Shown piece after piece: positions 23,139 through 32,253 of a stretch of DNA of 64,000 bases; positions within the stretch are counted from its first letter, which is position 1; every line of letters begins with the position of its first letter. The stretch comes from Fragilariopsis cylindrus CCMP1102 (Eukaryota; Bacillariophyta; Bacillariophyceae; Bacillariales; Bacillariaceae). Location: NCBI GenBank assembly GCA_900095095.1, contig FMBT01000350.1, positions 62,001 to 126,000 on the forward strand, written 5' to 3'. The position numbers and the translations under genes are program-made. The notes under the pieces were generated by a model. The model was given only the letters and a program-made list of their open reading frames with translations. It did not search any database and was not told the DNA's origin.

Positions 23139-26100
23139 TCACCATCCCATGGATAAGAGACGGTTATTCTTGAAGAGTTGAGAGGTTAAAGGCTTGGTCA
23201 AATAGTCAGCCTTCTGATCTTTAGTAGATACATGAATGATTTCAATTTCACGAGGTTTCAGCCACGATCGAAACCAATGTAACCTGAGAGCATAGAACTT
23301 GGATCTAGGCGTATGTCGACCAGGTTCTAATTTTGCAAGAGTTAATGCACCAATATTATCTTCATGAATCGTTGTTTTAAATGTTAGTAACTTGTCTTTA
23401 GTCAAGCCGAGTCCATTATTGATTGATACACAAATATCCAATAACGGAATTGCAGCTCGCAGCGCCATAGAAAGAGCTATATATTCGGATTCCATGGTCG
23501 AGGTTGCAATAGAAGTTTGCAATTGTGATTTCCACAATACAGGACAACCCATAATTTCAATAATATAACCTGTTCGTGATTTAACAGAATCAGGATTTGT
23601 TCCAAGTTCAGTTCCCCATCCGCAAGCAAAGGATGCATCAACATAAACATCGATCTTAAATAGATTATCTAATTTATCTGGATGTAAGATAAGACCTTCA
23701 TTACATGTTCCTTTTAGATAACGTCCAATACGTTCCAATGCTTCTTCATGTGATCGTTTTGGACTGTGTACGAATCTAGCAACTTGAGAAACAGCAAGAG
23801 AGATATCATTTCTTGAATGTCCTCCTAAATATGAGAGCATTCCAACGACAGAGGGATAATTATAAAGACCAATCGCTGGTTCACCATCTGCATCAATTGG
23901 AAGAAATGATGTGCAAGGAGTATCTGTTGATGTTGAAGTGGAGTCATCAAGATGCAGAGCTTCTATAATTCGCTTAGCTAATCCACTTTGTCGCATTACA
24001 ATTGTACCATCTGTACTTCGATCAATAAGTACTCCTAGATATCCTGCAACATCAGATTCAACATTAAATAGCATTTTCTCTGCCTTCATTTGTTTAGTAA
24101 GGTCATCTACAGCTGCTTGATCTCTATAGACAAGTAGTGCATCGTCAACATAAATTAAACATATAACAGATGATGAAATGAAAAGACATGGATCGGCATT
24201 TGATTGAGTAAAGCCTAGTTTCTCAAGTTTCTGTTTCATATGTAGGAAGTAGTTTCGCGGACTTTGTTTAAGTCCATAGATGGACTTTCGCAGTTTCCAT
24301 ACTTTGCCTGGCGTAGAGAACATTCTTGGCATTTCAATGTAGACGTCAGTATCAATAGGAGCTTGTACGAATGCAGCAGTATAATCGATTTGTTTATTTT
24401 CTAGTCCCATTATGATAGTCATCACCAGAATTAATCGAACAGTAAGCCACTGAACGACTGGTGCATAGGTCTCAAAGTAATCTCTGCCTTCAACTTGTTC
24501 AAAGCCTCGTGCACAAAGACGAGCTTTAAGTTTTCGAATATTTCCATCAGGGAATCTCTTTCGTTTAAATGCCCATACAGTTGAAATTACTTTCATCCAT
24601 GGCTCACGATTGACAACAATGAAAACTTCCATATCAATTAATGTTTGCAATTCGAGCTCCATTGCTTTAAAGAAGCCAGCAGCATCAGGACCATTCATTG
24701 CTTCAGTTAAAGTAGGAGTATCATCTTGATTGGCAATAGTAATGTAGAGTGCCGGATTGAGATATTCTACTAGTTGTGTTCCTGAAGGTAATGTAGTTAG
24801 GTATTGTTGATGTTCGACAATAAGAGAGCCTAATGTGCTCAAGTTGTTATGACAAAGATTAAGTAGACGATCCCACTTTAAACCAGAGATATAACTAGAG
24901 TTAAGTCGTTCGGTAGGTATGCGTGGTAAACGATTGTTGTTGTTGTCATTAGTATATGCTGTTTGTGATGAACCATATAATGATAGATTTGGTAAAGATA
25001 TCTTATTTGATGACATATAGGATGCCACAGAGCAAGATTCTATCAATCGATCAGCATGTTGTCCCTTATTTCGACGAGAGGAACGACGTAAATCAGATGA
25101 ATTTGACTCTGTTGGTGGAATTGGAGAAGGTGTAGGACGAATAGTCTCCCTAGGTGTGTGTACTGGACCATCTTGATGATTGTCTTCGGTAATAGGTTGT
25201 CTTGAGTTTATTGGTAGAATAACACCCTCAGATACCGGAGCAGTTGGTGCATTTGCACCCTCTGAAGAATTAGATGGTATAATAGGTGGTGTTGCATCAA
25301 ACAATTTATGATCTGGAGGTTCAATTATCGTACCATCCGTTGCTTGAATAATCGTCACTTCTAATTCTTTATTCGATACAACTAGAGATTCCCATACGGT
25401 TGGATCGAAGTTGCCATTAGAGAATACTGTTGAGAAATGATCATCAAAGAGGACATGATATTGTGGTGATATATCACCTGTTGACGGATTCAATACAAGA
25501 TGAACAGTAGTTGAGTGGTGTTTACTAATACCTAGATATATACCTCGTCGACTACGCATACTCCACTTTGGAATTTTCTTAGAGTCTTGTAGCTTGGGAT
25601 CAAGAACAAAGACTGGACAACCAATAACATGTGCACGTTGAAGGTGACGATAGTCATCATATGTTACATTTGTAAGAAGTTCTTTAGGAGAAATTTGAGG
25701 ATCATTTCGACTGGGTAGATTGTTCCAAAGATATACAGCATGATCAACGAAGAATGGCCATAAGTTTTCATTAGCTTGTTGTGGCCAATGCAATACAAAA
25801 TGAAGTAGCATGGCTCGTGACCAATTAAATATTGTTTGCTGATGACGTTCAACGTAGTTTTGATGTTTAGCTCCAACACCAGAGAAGGTAGTGTGTTGTT
25901 GTTGTTGCAACTTGCAGTCATTTGTCCATAACTTAGATTGAAATGGATTATTATCAGCTAAATAGCCTTGTATTTTAATCCCTTGTTCCATGAAATGACG
26001 TTCACACGCATGCTTACTTCTTACAGTAGCTGCTGCAGTAAGATTGACTTGATGATGATGAAATATATAATTCGTTGCAAAATCAACAAATAGTGTTCCA

Positions 26101-28145
26101 CCCACAAATTGAGTTGCTTTATCTTCCTTGCCTCTTGTGTGTGCAAGACGTCCTAATGTTGATGACATATAATGATCACATGATATTTTCTCTCCGGGGA
26201 ATAGTTTGTTCTGTAAGATAACACCTTCTCTATCTTCATTCTTTAATGTAATATTAGAATCAGGTGTAGTGCGTTTGAGTTTCGCAACAGAACATGCTAT
26301 ACATTTAGGAATCAATGCATTGGAGACTTTAGTGACTGGATGTATCTTTCGACGTACGAGTTCTCCCTTTTCTTCAGTACCTCGACTCCCTTCTGGTTTA
26401 GCAAGTATTGAAAGTATTCTTTGAAATTCGGCATGACCTAATCGGCAGTGCCAAAGAAGTAACTCTTTTGAACTTGGTGAAAGATTTATATTGTCTTGGC
26501 GAAGAAGGCATTTATCTAGGATAGTGGTTTGATAGACTGATAATTGATCAGTTAATAGTTGAAGATTCATCCGATCTGCTGATGGTTGAAATGAGGTTTG
26601 ATCTTGAATATGAAATGTAGTGAAAGTTCCATTTTTATTACCTCGATTAAGCGCAGCTTCTGTTAACATGATCGGTAGATTAGAGCCTCTACTAATTGGA
26701 AATTTAAGGCGAGTACCACAGGACAGTATAAGAATAATACTACCATCTTTTAGAGTCATTTGAGATGTTTTGCTCTTATCGTCAGCGATGTAGACTTGAG
26801 GTGAGAATAGTCGTATAGTAGCTGAAGGCACATAATAAGCTGTTGTATTAATTGACTTGACAACGCCATTTACATCCTGAATTTTCCATTCTATTTGTCC
26901 TTGACCAACAACAGTTGTTTTACCACTAATATTGTTGAGAGATGGAATATTTGCAGGTTCGATAGTACCAATAAAGTCCGAGTGGATTGGCGTTAAAGAA
27001 CAAGAGGCACCTGTATCAATTACAATAGGCAATTCTTCTGGTTTGTTGGAATGATATACTGTTGGTTGATACATTGGCATTGACACACGTTCATCATAGT
27101 TTGATAAATTAAGTTGAAGTTGCCGAGCCTCGAGTAGAATTACTGTATATCTTGGGTCCGATCGATGTAGAAGAGTATATGTAGATGATGTTGATAAGGA
27201 AGGAAGTAGCTTTGATAGAAGTCGCGATTGTGCCAGTACATCAAATGATTCTAGGAGGTGTGTTATGTAATGGGAAGGAAATGATAGACTTGAGCGCTTA
27301 TCAATTGCAACGACATCCGAGACAGTTATAATTCCTGTTTTCTTGAATCCATTGCAAAAGAATCCATCTTTACAGTAATTGTAACAGGGATGGAATTCAA
27401 TAAAGGTTTCCTTATATCGATTAAAGAAGAACTCATCGTTGCAGTAATCACAACAGGGATGAAAAGTATCGATATAGTACAATGAGTCTTCAAATATAAT
27501 ATCGTCCATTGTATCGATACAATCAAAGAAGTATTGTTTAGTTGTTTTAGTAGCACAAGCTTGTGTAAAGACAGCAGAACCATCAGTAGCAGAACCATTA
27601 GTAGCAGAACCATTCATTTTGCGACGAGTGCAAGAGGAGAATTTATGTTTATGTTTGGATTTGCGACGAGTAGAATTAGATGTCTTACAACAGAAGGAAA
27701 TATATTTGGATTTTCCACAGCCACCACCCCCAGGAAGACATTGAAATGATGGTCGTTGAAATCGACAGCCTGTATGACTGCGACGTCCAGAACAGTTGTT
27801 ATGGCAACGGAGATGTCTGACTTGGTGATAAGATCTGTGCTTGTACTTGCGAGTATGTTTGTGAGTAGTAGATGTATCATGATATCCAGTTGGAGCTAGA
27901 AAGGAATTTATGATACGATTTTTAGCAGTATTAATTAATATATATAGTAACAATCCTGGATAAGCTGCAGTTAGAATTGTCGTAACGAAGAATTCAACTG
28001 TACAGTATTTATGAATTGGTTCAACTATAAGAGTGTAGAACACTGCAGTGATGATTTCCACTAAATTCCAAAGCAATCGATAGTAGTTAAATTCGATTGT
28101 ATTGAAAATAAAATGGAAAACAGCACTAATAATAGCTCCTACATT
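23139..28145 (-). CDS. pol: Copia pol: protease, integrase, reverse transcriptase, RNase H
   Basis: An open frame follows the gag UGA (28146-28148) with no stop. It has no ATG for roughly the first 180 codons, so expression probably needs readthrough. The first 80 or so residues are strongly hydrophobic (about three membrane-like segments). A basic Cys/His-rich stretch and a tandem pair of FHPCxxYCxDxFF units follow (27345-27470). Residue numbers below count from a TTG at 28076. Protease DTGA is near 353, the pre-integrase WHCRLGHAEF near 545, integrase catalytic residues around CDHYMS, LADNNPF and YVERHQQ (about 630-740). Reverse transcriptase has YTAAFVQAPID and YVDD (about 1309). RNase H has MESEYIAL and EDNIGAL. 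It ends in SMGW. All key motifs are intact. Confidence 0.93.
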   Translation of the reverse strand, partial: NVGAIISAVFHFIFNTIEFNYYRLLWNLVEIITAVFYTLIVEPIHKYCTVEFFVTTILTAAYPGLLLYILINTAKNRIINSFLAPTGYHDTSTTHKHTRKYKHRSYHQVRHLRCHNNCSGRRSHTGCRFQRPSFQCLPGGGGCGKSKYISFCCKTSNSTRRKSKHKHKFSSCTRRKMNGSATNGSATDGSAVFTQACATKTTKQYFFDCIDTMDDIIFEDSLYYIDTFHPCCDYCNDEFFFNRYKETFIEFHPCYNYCKDGFFCNGFKKTGIITVSDVVAIDKRSSLSFPSHYITHLLESFDVLAQSRLLSKLLPSLSTSSTYTLLHRSDPRYTVILLEARQLQLNLSNYDERVSMPMYQPTVYHSNKPEELPIVIDTGASCSLTPIHSDFIGTIEPANIPSLNNISGKTTVVGQGQIEWKIQDVNGVVKSINTTAYYVPSATIRLFSPQVYIADDKSKTSQMTLKDGSIILILSCGTRLKFPISRGSNLPIMLTEAALNRGNKNGTFTTFHIQDQTSFQPSADRMNLQLLTDQLSVYQTTILDKCLLRQDNINLSPSSKELLLWHCRLGHAEFQRILSILAKPEGSRGTEEKGELVRRKIHPVTKVSNALIPKCIACSVAKLKRTTPDSNITLKNEDREGVILQNKLFPGEKISCDHYMSSTLGRLAHTRGKEDKATQFVGGTLFVDFATNYIFHHHQVNLTAAATVRSKHACERHFMEQGIKIQGYLADNNPFQSKLWTNDCKLQQQQHTTFSGVGAKHQNYVERHQQTIFNWSRAMLLHFVLHWPQQANENLWPFFVDHAVYLWNNLPSRNDPQISPKELLTNVTYDDYRHLQRAHVIGCPVFVLDPKLQDSKKIPKWSMRSRRGIYLGISKHHSTTVHLVLNPSTGDISPQYHVLFDDHFSTVFSNGNFDPTVWESLVVSNKELEVTIIQATDGTIIEPPDHKLFDATPPIIPSNSSEGANAPTAPVSEGVILPINSRQPITEDNHQDGPVHTPRETIRPTPSPIPPTESNSSDLRRSSRRNKGQHADRLIESCSVASYMSSNKISLPNLSLYGSSQTAYTNDNNNNRLPRIPTERLNSSYISGLKWDRLLNLCHNNLSTLGSLIVEHQQYLTTLPSGTQLVEYLNPALYITIANQDDTPTLTEAMNGPDAAGFFKAMELELQTLIDMEVFIVVNREPWMKVISTVWAFKRKRFPDGNIRKLKARLCARGFEQVEGRDYFETYAPVVQWLTVRLILVMTIIMGLENKQIDYTAAFVQAPIDTDVYIEMPRMFSTPGKVWKLRKSIYGLKQSPRNYFLHMKQKLEKLGFTQSNADPCLFISSSVICLIYVDDALLVYRDQAAVDDLTKQMKAEKMLFNVESDVAGYLGVLIDRSTDGTIVMRQSGLAKRIIEALHLDDSTSTSTDTPCTSFLPIDADGEPAIGLYNYPSVVGMLSYLGGHSRNDISLAVSQVARFVHSPKRSHEEALERIGRYLKGTCNEGLILHPDKLDNLFKIDVYVDASFACGWGTELGTNPDSVKSRTGYIIEIMGCPVLWKSQLQTSIATSTMESEYIALSMALRAAIPLLDICVSINNGLGLTKDKLLTFKTTIHEDNIGALTLAKLEPGRHTPRSKFYALRLHWFRSWLKPREIEIIHVSTKDQKADYLTKPLTSQLFKNNRLLSMGW

Positions 28146-28148
28146 TCA
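28146..28148 (-). promoter_or_regulatory. Single in-frame UGA separating gag and pol
   Basis: The distance between gag and pol codons is a multiple of three, and 23 sense codons bridge this TGA to the TTG at 28076. The context on the coding strand is TATGGC-TGA-AATGTAGG. It is the only stop between the gag ATG and the pol terminator. Confidence 0.85.
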
Positions 28149-29924
28149 GCCATATTTGCTCATGAAGTTACTCATATTAGCAAGTTGTAATTGAAATGAT
28201 GCAATATCTGCTTGAGATGGAGCGTCGGTCATCTGGGATTTATCATCGGCACCCCCAGCACCATTAATAGAGGTAGGTGGAAATGGTGGTGGTTGACGAT
28301 TAGGAGGAGGTCCCATAGAGCCTTCTTGAGGTGGTACAGACGGAGGAGTTTGTGATGGTACCATTGCACCATTACCACTAGGAATAGCATCATCCTTAGA
28401 CCAACGTTTATTGGCAGGAATCCATGTGTGCGGATCGCCATTAATAATACGTTTGATGCTTTCACCCTGTTTTGGCTTCTTCCATTTAGTCCATCGATTT
28501 TCACGAGTACCACCATTTGATGTATCACCAGTACCTTTATGTTGTCGGTACAGTGCTCGATTCTTGGAGATCATTTCTTCATTTTTAGGTTTAGGACATG
28601 AAGGAAATGCATGTTCAGTAGACTCGCAATTCCAACAAAAGGGACCATGAATTTGATCAAGAGCCATAAGTCCTCCAGGAGGAACACTACCAGGCGTAGG
28701 ACGCATCGATGCATTCCATACACCGTTATTAGTGAGGTCACGATAGGTTGCTTGGGCCATGCTAAATAGGAAGTCAACTCCTTGCATGTCATTTAGAAGA
28801 ATAAGCCCTGAGACCGTTGCTGCAACAGTAAGAGCACCCGTGTGCTTGCGCATAGACGCTGATTCATTTGCAGTTTTGATACGACGACTGGTTGTAACGT
28901 CTTTTTCAATTCCAGCAATTTCAGCATTGAATTCAGGGCAGCTTGTTGTTTGTAATGCAGTACAGAGATGTTCAATATACTTCTCAGGTAGTTTCTTGTC
29001 CATACGGAGATGAATGATAGTAGCTGTTACAGCTTTGAGAAGACGGATTACTTTAGTAACGTCCTCATTGTCAACATTCTCATTGATCTTGTAGTTCTTG
29101 ACAGTATCAACTAAGATTTCAAGGTTGGCTTCGTTCGAAACAACAAGATGTAGCATAAGCAATTTAAGAAATAAGGGTCCACCGCGTGCATCTGCAGGAA
29201 AAGTTAAGTATTCAGAATGGATGACATTGTATAAGTCTTGTTCAACATGATTCCGAAGATGAATGAAGCTCCATTCAAGTTCTTTAGCAAAAGAACGATC
29301 GGGGCCTGATGTTGAGAAGATTGCATATCGACTATACCATCGATTTGACATTGCAACTTGTTGAACAGAGATTTCGCGATGATCAACAAAGAGATCTTTA
29401 AAGATTGGCTTCTTCTTGTCATCGACTTCAAGATTAGCCAATTTCTTATCATCATTAGGGAAACAGATACGGAAAGGATCTTCCATATTGTACTCAATCA
29501 TAAGTTGTTCAGTGTAGGTTAGATTATCGAGAATAGATAAGTTACTGGCAAGTTTCTCGGGATCCTTGAGAGAGACGTTCATTACTTTATATTTTGGATA
29601 ATGATCTGCCTTGATATCTGTGAGTAATTCCTTCTCTTCTTTCGATCCTTCCTTGGGACGATTTTCTTTCTTATATAATCGTCCTGCTGATAGACCATCT
29701 GTGTTCAGAACAGGGGCTGATAAGTCGATAGCAACTTTGAAGCCTGGAAATACATAGTCTGTTGGAGTGGTCATGATTGGAATGAGTGATCGAGTAGTTG
29801 AACGGCTGATGTCACCACGAATTAAGCGTTGGATTAGACTTGCAGCTGCGTCTTGAAGAATAGGATTAGGTGTAGTAGGATTCTCTGAATCTGTAGTAGA
29901 ATCTGTAGTAGAATCTATTTCCAT
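28146..29924 (-). CDS. gag: Copia gag (capsid/nucleocapsid)
   Basis: 592 residues from ATG at 29924 to TGA at 28146. The long helical central region resembles copia capsid proteins. A zinc knuckle, CWNCESTEHAFPSC (C-X2-C-X4-H-X4-C), near residue 425 marks the nucleocapsid portion that packages element RNA. The C-terminus is Pro/Gly-rich (PPSVPPQEGSMGPPPN) and ends SKYG before the UGA. There is no protease motif in this frame. The downstream pol frame continues in the same phase. Confidence 0.92.
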   Translation of the reverse strand: MEIDSTTDSTTDSENPTTPNPILQDAAASLIQRLIRGDISRSTTRSLIPIMTTPTDYVFPGFKVAIDLSAPVLNTDGLSAGRLYKKENRPKEGSKEEKELLTDIKADHYPKYKVMNVSLKDPEKLASNLSILDNLTYTEQLMIEYNMEDPFRICFPNDDKKLANLEVDDKKKPIFKDLFVDHREISVQQVAMSNRWYSRYAIFSTSGPDRSFAKELEWSFIHLRNHVEQDLYNVIHSEYLTFPADARGGPLFLKLLMLHLVVSNEANLEILVDTVKNYKINENVDNEDVTKVIRLLKAVTATIIHLRMDKKLPEKYIEHLCTALQTTSCPEFNAEIAGIEKDVTTSRRIKTANESASMRKHTGALTVAATVSGLILLNDMQGVDFLFSMAQATYRDLTNNGVWNASMRPTPGSVPPGGLMALDQIHGPFCWNCESTEHAFPSCPKPKNEEMISKNRALYRQHKGTGDTSNGGTRENRWTKWKKPKQGESIKRIINGDPHTWIPANKRWSKDDAIPSGNGAMVPSQTPPSVPPQEGSMGPPPNRQPPPFPPTSINGAGGADDKSQMTDAPSQADIASFQLQLANMSNFMSKYG

Positions 29925-30272
29925 CGTCGATAGGAAATCGACAGGAGATGGTGTTGTTATTAGATTAAGTTAAGATGAATTGAATTTAACACGAAGTTTA
30001 TCGCGTATAGTACTCTTGGATGGTTTGATAGATTGGATATGAATAACACGTAATTTGTCGTGTATTGGAATATATCAATTCTAGAGAGAATACTAAGTTT
30101 TAGAAGAACAGCGAAAGTTGATTGATATGATGTCAATATAAAGGTGCTAAAGTGCATTCCTTGTTATGAAATCAATACTTTATATTGAATAGTTCTTGAG
30201 ATGTTAGAACGGTATGTATTGAAGTACCGTTAAATGATTTCACTCGTTAAAAGGTATCTTTTGAGGATGAGT
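29925..30272 (-). other. Untranslated leader of the copia element
   Basis: About 350 nt between the primer-binding site and the gag ATG. No long coding frame. It probably carries packaging signals, but none is recognisable. Confidence 0.6.
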
Positions 30273-30289
30273 GATTTGGGCTCATAACC
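30273..30289 (-). promoter_or_regulatory. Primer-binding site matching the anticodon arm of initiator tRNA-Met
   Basis: Immediately inside the 5' LTR the plus strand reads GGGCTCATAACC (30278-30289), with its 3' end touching the LTR. This is the anticodon stem-loop sequence of eukaryotic initiator tRNA-Met (CAT anticodon) rather than a tRNA 3' end. It implies priming by a 5' half-tRNA, as in Drosophila copia. Confidence 0.75.
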
Positions 30290-30524
30290 TGCGAAGATGT
30301 ACGACGTAAAATATGATATACGTTACGATACATGTAGGTTTGAATTAGAAGAAGAGTGTTTTAAATAATGAATTTATAGAATTATGATATGAAGAATCAG
30401 AAGTGTCAATCTTCTGAATTGATAGAATATATATGAGATCTCAAGGTCTGATAAATAGGACCTCTTAGTATGTAAAGGATGAGAAGAATGCGTAACGAAT
30501 CAAATATATCGATTCATCATGACA
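30290..30524 (-). repeat. 5' LTR of the copia element
   Basis: 235 bp, TG...CA, identical by eye to the LTR at 22649-22883. In element orientation this is the promoter-bearing LTR. Confidence 0.95.
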
Positions 30525-30529
30525 GCTGT
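30525..30529. repeat. Target-site duplication (right copy), GCTGT
   Basis: Matches the five bases preceding the left LTR. Confidence 0.92.
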
Positions 30530-30750
30530 GCGTTGTTCATTGTTCATATTGTTTATTGTTTATTGTTCATTGTTTTTTACGACTAAAGTAGTACTCGATT
30601 ACTATTAAAGAGATATACAATAACACAACCGAACAACTCGTCACAGCAACTCAAGTTTCATCACAAGAGAAGAAGGGAACAATTATTGAACAGTCGGCAT
30701 TGTCAATACAAAATTAGAGCATTTAAACAGACAATAAATAAACTGGGAAA

Positions 30751-31500
30751 ATGGCTGAAGAAGTTGCTGAATATGAATCCCAACTAGCCAACATCGTTCA
30801 GTTGTTGGAAGAGTCGCCTGACGATGAAGCTCTTTTAGCATTGAAAAAGGACATGGAAGAACTGTTAGAATTGTCTCGAGCGAGCATCGAAGCAGAAGCG
30901 ACGACTTCGGAGCAATTAGCATCAACGACGATCACCACTACAGCAATATCTGATGACTTACCGCTTCCACCACCACCACCACATTTCGATGCTACATCTA
31001 TTTCTGACGACTTACCGCTTCCTCCGCCACCTGTCGATGCAGCTCACAACGAGTCATCAGCAGCTAAGGAGGCGCCCCCGATGGCAGCGGCAGCCCACGC
31101 AAACATTTACAACGATGTTGATAGCGGAGTTGTTCAAACCTTGGCATCAATCAAGAAAGTAGCACCACATAAAGCGAAAAAGAGTAGTACTAAAAAAAAG
31201 AAGGTAAAGGACTTTGTTTTGCCAGATCATTTAATACCGACCGACGATGACACAGAGGCAGAACGGAATAAAAAACGACGATCTGCAAAAGCATTAAAAA
31301 ATAAATATAGGCATGAAAAAAAGGAAATTGAATCAAGTAATAAACAAAAATCTTGGCAGTCATTTCAAAAGAAGACAGTGGGGAAAAAATCAGACGATAG
31401 TAGTAGTATATTCGCTACCAAGGAAGGTGTCAACGATCGAGTTGGTGTTGTCTCTAAGAAGCAGCTAACTGAATTTGGGGCAAGAAAACGGCACAAATAA
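30751..31500 (+). CDS. SMNDC1: SPF30/SMNDC1-like splicing factor lacking a Tudor domain
   Basis: 249 residues, intronless, ATG in AAAATGG context. The N-terminal helix (YESQLANIVQLLEES through KKDMEELLELSR) matches the start of SPF30. The C-terminal region (DTEAERNKKRRSAKALKNKY, SWQSFQKK, SSSIFATKEGVNDRVGVV, RKRHK) matches its conserved tail, which joins the spliceosome. Between them, where human SPF30 has a Tudor domain binding dimethylarginine, there are only two repeats of DDLPLPPPP, a linker and a Lys-rich patch. Human SPF30 is about 238 residues, so the domain is replaced, not merely deleted. Residual upstream DNA before the retrotransposon target is about 220 bp. Confidence 0.8.
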   Translation: MAEEVAEYESQLANIVQLLEESPDDEALLALKKDMEELLELSRASIEAEATTSEQLASTTITTTAISDDLPLPPPPPHFDATSISDDLPLPPPPVDAAHNESSAAKEAPPMAAAAHANIYNDVDSGVVQTLASIKKVAPHKAKKSSTKKKKVKDFVLPDHLIPTDDDTEAERNKKRRSAKALKNKYRHEKKEIESSNKQKSWQSFQKKTVGKKSDDSSSIFATKEGVNDRVGVVSKKQLTEFGARKRHK

Positions 31501-31505
31501 ACACA

Positions 31506-31543
<38 letters not shown>

Positions 31544-32253
31544 GTATACACCCCTCTTTTTTAATTTTCAAAAGTTGAGGGACGATGGAGGGGGATGCTT
31601 GACCTTGACGACAACAATGATGAAGGAAAGTGCATACTAAATTTCCAATATAAGTTACCTGTGCGATTTTATTCACATTTTAATGCTGAGTTTTGTTTTG
31701 ATTATATTTAATACCGTTCTATTCTAACTATAAAGTTTTTATCTTTCCAAAAAAAAGTTTCTACCTAGAAGAAAAATATAATACAAAATCCGCATGTGTT
31801 TATCATTCAAGATCGGGCCATGGAAAATATTCATGTAATACATTATATTCAAAAAATCAATAATCTTATTATCATTATTAATATTATCAAATCAAAATCA
31901 TATTATCTATTTCTTAAACATGTATCTACAATAAAACAGAACAAAATATGAAAATATTGCTATGGGCAACTAAAGTATTCATGCTCAAAGTCACAATCTT
32001 ATTCTCTAGCTAGAATGCATAGAAACTATTTCAAGTCCATCAGGGGAGTGAGAGCGTAAAACCTACTGATTGGTATAAGGTATTAGGGATCTTGAAGGTG
32101 TGCATTGATAGCGTACCCTGATAGAGGCGGGGTTTGCCACATTGATATGAGATTTTTTTTAAAGAATAGATCTTTTAATTTCCCCCTTTACTAGGATTGC
32201 AATATCTCATCATACTTTCAATGGTGAGCATGATGTATGCACTCACATTTCTT
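31501..32253. other. Convergent intergenic region with AT microsatellite
   Basis: 753 bp between the SPF30-like and peroxidase genes. An (AT)n tract spans about 31509-31539. The rest is AT-rich with no supported gene. The GC-richer patch at 32035-32140 has no coding frame or cloverleaf that I can defend. Confidence 0.5.

Larger units (their letters stand above)
22649..30524 (-). mobile_element. Complete Ty1/copia LTR retrotransposon, 7,876 bp
   Basis: Two 235-bp LTRs (22649-22883 and 30290-30524) read as identical, start TG, end CA and are flanked by GCTGT duplications. On the minus strand the order is 5' LTR, primer-binding site, leader, gag, UGA, pol (protease, integrase, reverse transcriptase, RNase H), purine-rich tract, 3' LTR. 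This integrase-before-RT order defines copia elements. Both coding regions are free of frameshifts, so the copy may be active. It lies between the divergent start codons of menA and the SPF30-like gene. It probably belongs to the diatom copia lineages (CoDi), but I cannot place it in one. Confidence 0.95.

Noticed and set aside
28900-29500. Short minus-strand Met/Leu/Ile-rich open frames inside gag
   Set aside because: Alternative frames of the intact gag sequence without motifs.
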